Shown one piece after another: positions 14,486-17,032 of a DNA stretch of 17,032 bases; the first letter of the stretch is position 1; each line of letters begins with the position of its first letter. This stretch comes from Micavibrio_A sp964423095. Lineage in GTDB: Bacteria; Pseudomonadota; Alphaproteobacteria; Micavibrionales; Micavibrionaceae. The stretch is taken from NCBI GenBank assembly GCA_964423095.1, contig CAYRDI010000045.1, positions 1 to 17,032 of the forward strand, read 5' to 3'. The notes under the pieces were generated by a model, which saw only the letters and a program-made list of their open reading frames with translations, made no database searches and was not told the DNA's origin. The position numbers and the translations under genes are program-made.

Positions 14486-14767
14486 TTATTCGGCCGCTTG
14501 CGGCTGGGCATCGTTGGCCGGAACGATGTTCACAACCGGCTTGCCGCTGTTGCCTTTGGTAAAAAGCACACGTCCGTCGATCAGGGCGAACAGGGTGTGG
14601 TCTTTGCCCATGCCGACATTTTTTCCGGATGTGTATTTCGTGCCGCGTTGGCGCACGATGATGTTACCAGCGAGAACGACTTCTCCACCATAGCGTTTTA
14701 CGCCAAGGCGACGGCCTTCTGAATCGCGACCGTTTCTGGAGCTACCGCCTGCTTTTTTATGTGCCAT
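14486..14767 (-). CDS. rpmA: Ribosomal protein bL27
   Basis: A 93-residue large-subunit protein whose N-terminal tail reaches the peptidyl-transferase centre. It begins MAHKKAGGSSRNGRDSEGRR, the unmodified form without a cleavable N-terminal extension, and continues with KRYGGEVVLAGNIIVRQRGTK and VGMGKDHTLFALIDGRV. A short Pro/Ala/Gln tail follows the conserved domain. The ATG at 14767 has a perfect CGGAGGA 7 nt upstream. It lies 39 nt after rplU in the same transcription unit. Confidence 0.98.
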   Translation of the reverse strand: MAHKKAGGSSRNGRDSEGRRLGVKRYGGEVVLAGNIIVRQRGTKYTSGKNVGMGKDHTLFALIDGRVLFTKGNSGKPVVNIVPANDAQPQAAE

Positions 14768-14806
14768 TTCAAATCCTCCGAAAAATTCTTGTTCTTATTT
14801 TATAAA

Positions 14807-15118
14807 TTAGGCCGCTTTGATGTCCGTAATCTCCAGGACCGTCAGATGTTGACGGTGACCTTTGGTACGGCGGTAGTTCTGGCGGCGTTTCTTTTTAAAT
14901 ACCAGAACTTTGTCATCGCGGATATGGGAAACGACTTTCGCGCTGACTTTTGCACCGGAAACATCCTTGCCGAGAGCCAGTTTCTTGCCATCGGACGAGA
15001 AGGCGAGGATGTCCAGATCCACGCTCGCGCCTTCCTTGGCATCGACTTTTTCGACTTCGATCACATCGTTCTTGGCAACGCGATACTGTTTTCCACCCGT
15101 ACGGACTACTGCAAACAT
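14807..15118 (-). CDS. rplU: Ribosomal protein bL21
   Basis: A 103-residue large-subunit protein. The start MFAVVRTGGKQYRV, the VEKVDAKEGA turn and the basic KKKRRQNYRRTKGHRQHLT signature are all characteristic and complete. AGGATAG precedes the ATG at 15118. It leads the rplU-rpmA-obg set and is preceded by a near-consensus promoter and a leader of about 73 nt. Confidence 0.98.
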   Translation of the reverse strand: MFAVVRTGGKQYRVAKNDVIEVEKVDAKEGASVDLDILAFSSDGKKLALGKDVSGAKVSAKVVSHIRDDKVLVFKKKRRQNYRRTKGHRQHLTVLEITDIKAA

Positions 15119-15197
15119 GGTTCTATCCTGATATTTATTGTTTTAATACAATGCGTTAGAGGCAGAACCTCAAGCGCGCAAATTGTTGAGTCCGCGT

Positions 15198-15225
15198 ACT
15201 ATACCCATTTCTTAAAACCTGTCAA
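15198..15225 (-). promoter_or_regulatory. rplU operon promoter
   Basis: On the minus strand, a perfect TTGACA (15225-15220), 16-bp spacer and TATAGT (15203-15198). Transcription would begin near 15191, giving a ~73-nt leader before rplU. A GANTC site (GAGTC, 15188-15192) covers the predicted start. The leader can fold GAGG/CCTC and ATTGT/ACAAT hairpins; these are short and may be chance. Confidence 0.75.
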
Positions 15226-15249
15226 GAAAATCGGCGGTACGTGAAACTC

Positions 15250-16278
15250 TTAATGATTACCCATCTGGTAATAATCCCTGTACCAGCGGATGAACCGCGA
15301 AATTCCTGTGCGGAGCGGGGTGTGCGGTTTACCCCCCGTAACCGCCGCCAGATCGTCCGTATCGGCAAAGGTTTTCGTGACATCGCCGGGCTGCATCGGC
15401 AACATGTTATATACCGCCTTCATCCCGGTTTCTTCTTCCAGAATATGGATCATATTCATCAAATCTTCCGGCTGGCTGTTGCCGATATTGTATAGGCGGT
15501 GGGGGCCGCGGCTTCTGGCCGGATCGGGGCTTTCCGCATCCCAGCCTTCGCCGCTCCGCGGCATGATCGGCAGCAACCGCGCGATGCTGTCCACAATGTC
15601 ATCGATATAGGTGAAATCCCGCTCCATAACACCGTTGTTATAAATGTCGATCGGCTGACCTTCATAGATCGATTTTGTAAATTTAAAATACGCCATATCC
15701 GGGCGTCCCCACGGCCCATAAACCGTAAAGAGCCGCAAACCGGTACAGGGGATTCCGTACATGCAAGCATAGCTGTGTGCCATCAATTCATTCGATTTTT
15801 TTGTGGCAGCATAGAGGCTGACCGGATGGTCCGTGACATTATGTTCGGAATAGGGGAGTTCGTGGCTCGCCCCGTATACCGAACTGGATGACGCATAAAC
15901 AAGATGTTTAACACCGTGATGGCGGCACCCTTCGAGGATGTTCAAAAATCCGGTGACATTGCTGTCGATATACGCATAGGGGTTTTGAAGCGAGTACCGC
16001 ACACCCGCCTGTGCCGCAAGATTGATGACGACATCCGGTTTGACATCGGCAAATATCTTTTCCATCGCCGCGCGATCGGCAATATCCACACGATGAAAGA
16101 CAAAATTCTTCGCCCCGATCCGCGCCAGGCGATCCTCTTTTAATTTCGTATCGTAATAAGAATTGACGTTATCAAGGCCGTGAATGATCGCGTCCGGATA
16201 AACTTCGCAAAGGCGCAAGGCCAGATGAAAACCAATAAAGCCGGCGGCCCCGGTCAGTAAAACAGTGCGGATCATCAT
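15250..16278 (-). CDS. NAD-dependent sugar epimerase, UDP-glucuronate 4-epimerase type
   Basis: A 342-residue extended short-chain dehydrogenase. The NAD site is TGAAGFIG at 9-16, the catalytic residues are in YASSSSVYG and the YAATKK (Tyr-x3-Lys) motif, and NVTGFLNILE is between them. The sequence GLDNVNSYYDTKLKEDRL, QAGVRYS, GPWGRPDMAYFKFT and the RDFTYIDDIV stretch match the UDP-glucuronate 4-epimerase (LpsL/Gla) group, which makes UDP-galacturonate for surface polysaccharide. The long loop rich in Ser, Asp and Pro before LYNIGNS is normal in that group. Start at ATG 16278 or the next codon, both without a clear Shine-Dalgarno. No glycan gene adjoins it here. The substrate is inferred from pattern only. 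Confidence 0.88.
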   Translation of the reverse strand: MMIRTVLLTGAAGFIGFHLALRLCEVYPDAIIHGLDNVNSYYDTKLKEDRLARIGAKNFVFHRVDIADRAAMEKIFADVKPDVVINLAAQAGVRYSLQNPYAYIDSNVTGFLNILEGCRHHGVKHLVYASSSSVYGASHELPYSEHNVTDHPVSLYAATKKSNELMAHSYACMYGIPCTGLRLFTVYGPWGRPDMAYFKFTKSIYEGQPIDIYNNGVMERDFTYIDDIVDSIARLLPIMPRSGEGWDAESPDPARSRGPHRLYNIGNSQPEDLMNMIHILEEETGMKAVYNMLPMQPGDVTKTFADTDDLAAVTGGKPHTPLRTGISRFIRWYRDYYQMGNH

Positions 16279-16322
16279 AAGGTGGTTGTCTTCTTATTCA
16301 CTCTTAATTACTACACCCACGA

Positions 16323-16348
16323 TAAAGGCCGGCACAAGCCGGCCTTTA
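16323..16348 (-). terminator. Terminator after the CBS-domain gene
   Basis: A perfect 11-bp stem (16323-16333 and 16338-16348) of GC-rich sequence with an ACAA loop, ending in TTTA on either strand. It lies 20 nt past the CBS gene stop and before the epimerase start, so it most likely ends CBS transcription. The T-run is short, so efficiency is uncertain. Confidence 0.75.
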
Positions 16349-16368
16349 CAAAAACCTTCATTTATCTT

Positions 16369-16800
16369 TTATGCGGCCTTGGACTTGCTTTTGTTGCAAA
16401 CGGTGATGTGCTGCAATGCTTCACCGCTCTGTTGCGCCTTGGCCTGTGAAAGATCGCCCAGCGATACGGTACCTACCAAGCGCTTTTGGCGGTTGACTAC
16501 GGGAAGACGGCGGACTTTGATTTCAGACATATTGTCGCAAATCTCGTCAATGCTCTGATCTTCATAACAGTACATGACCTTTTTGGTCATGACATCTTTC
16601 ACCGGTGTAGATGGGGCCTTGTTTCCCGCAACCGCACGAATGGCCATATCGCGGTCCGTAATTGTTCCAATCAGTTTGTCGTTTTCGCCGATCGCCAAAA
16701 AACCGATGTCCTTTTCCTTCATGATCTTTGCCGCATCCGCCAACGTGGCATCAGGGGCGATCCAGTTGCACTCTTTCGTCATGATATTTTTGATTTGCAT
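16369..16800 (-). CDS. CBS-domain pair protein
   Basis: A 143-residue stand-alone protein made of two CBS domains, a module that binds adenosyl nucleotides and senses energy or redox state. CBS1 (about 1-58) carries IMTKECNWIAPDATLADAA, DIGFLAIGENDKLIGTITDRD; CBS2 (about 67-130) carries VKDVMTKKVMYCYEDQSIDEI and VRRLPVVNRQKRLVGTVSLGDL. A short Lys/Ser/Ala tail closes it. I chose ATG 16800 because AAAGGAGA is well placed 6 nt upstream; the frame stays open to 16833, but those residues overlap the predicted promoter. Such proteins are common in Alphaproteobacteria; no effector domain is fused, so the partner is unknown. It has its own promoter and terminator. Confidence 0.93.
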   Translation of the reverse strand: MQIKNIMTKECNWIAPDATLADAAKIMKEKDIGFLAIGENDKLIGTITDRDMAIRAVAGNKAPSTPVKDVMTKKVMYCYEDQSIDEICDNMSEIKVRRLPVVNRQKRLVGTVSLGDLSQAKAQQSGEALQHITVCNKSKSKAA

Positions 16801-16828
16801 GGCATTTCTCCTTTTTGGGATGTGAAGC

Positions 16829-16857
16829 ATCATGACAAATTAACAGCCATGACACAA
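16829..16857 (-). promoter_or_regulatory. Candidate promoter of the CBS-domain gene
   Basis: On the minus strand, TTGTGT (16857-16852), 17-bp spacer and CATGAT (16834-16829). The -10 is identical to that predicted for ccrM. Transcription would start near 16822, giving a ~22-nt leader with the AAAGGAGA site. Match to consensus is moderate. Confidence 0.4.
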
Positions 16858-16970
16858 GAACGTAGAAGCCCAACAAACGGACGAGCCACATCGTTCCCGC
16901 CAAACGCAAAAATTTACATTTGACTAGAAACACTTATGCGGATGCACAAAAATGAAGACGAACGCAGAAA

Positions 16971-17032
16971 TGGCGGAAGAGGTGAGATTCGAACTCACGG
17001 AGGCCTTGCGACCTCGCCGGTTTTCAAGACCG
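16971..17032 (-). tRNA. tRNA-Ser (anticodon TGA), 3' part, cut by window edge
   Basis: Read on the minus strand from 17032: the anticodon arm with loop CTTGAAA (anticodon TGA, serine UCA), then a long variable arm pairing GAGG with CCTC, as in class II tRNAs, then the T arm GTGAG-TTCGAAT-CTCAC, the acceptor strand CTCTTCC, discriminator G and an encoded CCA (16973-16971). The D arm and the 5' acceptor strand lie beyond the window. Confidence 0.95.

Noticed and set aside
14759..15244. 161-codon plus-strand open frame
   Set aside because: It is antisense to rplU, including its promoter; no Shine-Dalgarno or domain.
1..17032. CRISPR array, insertion sequence, prophage or toxin-antitoxin system
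   Set aside because: No regularly spaced repeats, transposase, integrase or typical small gene pairs were seen; the window is housekeeping with two orphan genes.

Overview
The window is a compact stretch of bacterial chromosome, almost certainly from an alphaproteobacterium. Supporting this are a CcrM-type GANTC DNA methyltransferase next to rnhB, a mutY / DUF721 / DsbA-like / smc neighbourhood, an rplU-rpmA-obg-proB cluster, and an OmpA-like domain of alphaproteobacterial type. A predatory Micavibrio-like lineage is possible but is only a guess. The content is housekeeping; I see no IS element, prophage, CRISPR array or toxin-antitoxin locus. A run of 100 N (1494-1593) is an assembly gap inside one gene.

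Layout. 1-4644 (minus strand): DUF721 protein, EF-P, inositol-monophosphatase-type phosphatase, a secreted proline-rich OmpA-like protein, a gapped DsbA-like thioredoxin-fold protein, and the N-terminal 314 codons of SMC. Divergent from DUF721 with an overlapping start codon is mutY (4637-5719, plus), followed by a secreted orphan protein (5759-6784, plus) that looks leaderless. 6711-12778 (minus): proB, pepN, rnhB, ccrM, folB, closely packed or overlapping; folB runs antisense into the end of the orphan gene. 12882-13391 (plus): an orphan cytosolic protein. 13395-15118 (minus): rplU-rpmA-obg with a near-consensus promoter. 15250-16278 (minus): a nucleotide-sugar epimerase of the UDP-glucuronate 4-epimerase type. 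16369-16800 (minus): a two-CBS-domain protein with its own terminator. 16971-17032 (minus): the 3' part of tRNA-Ser(TGA). No gene-free stretch exceeds about 170 bases.

How the genes fit together. The L21/L27/Obg group serves the large ribosomal subunit; EF-P and tRNA-Ser also serve translation. MutY, SMC, RNase HII and CcrM serve genome maintenance. The DsbA-like protein, OmpA-like protein and secreted orphan act in the envelope.

The most interesting signal is regulatory. The 144-bp region in front of ccrM contains five GANTC sites, the predicted target of CcrM itself. Two form a perfect 12-bp palindrome over the predicted -10 element, one lies in the promoter spacer, and two sit upstream in a repeated TTTAGAGTC motif. 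This suggests methylation-dependent autoregulation with more sites than I would expect. Another GANTC site covers the predicted rplU transcription start.
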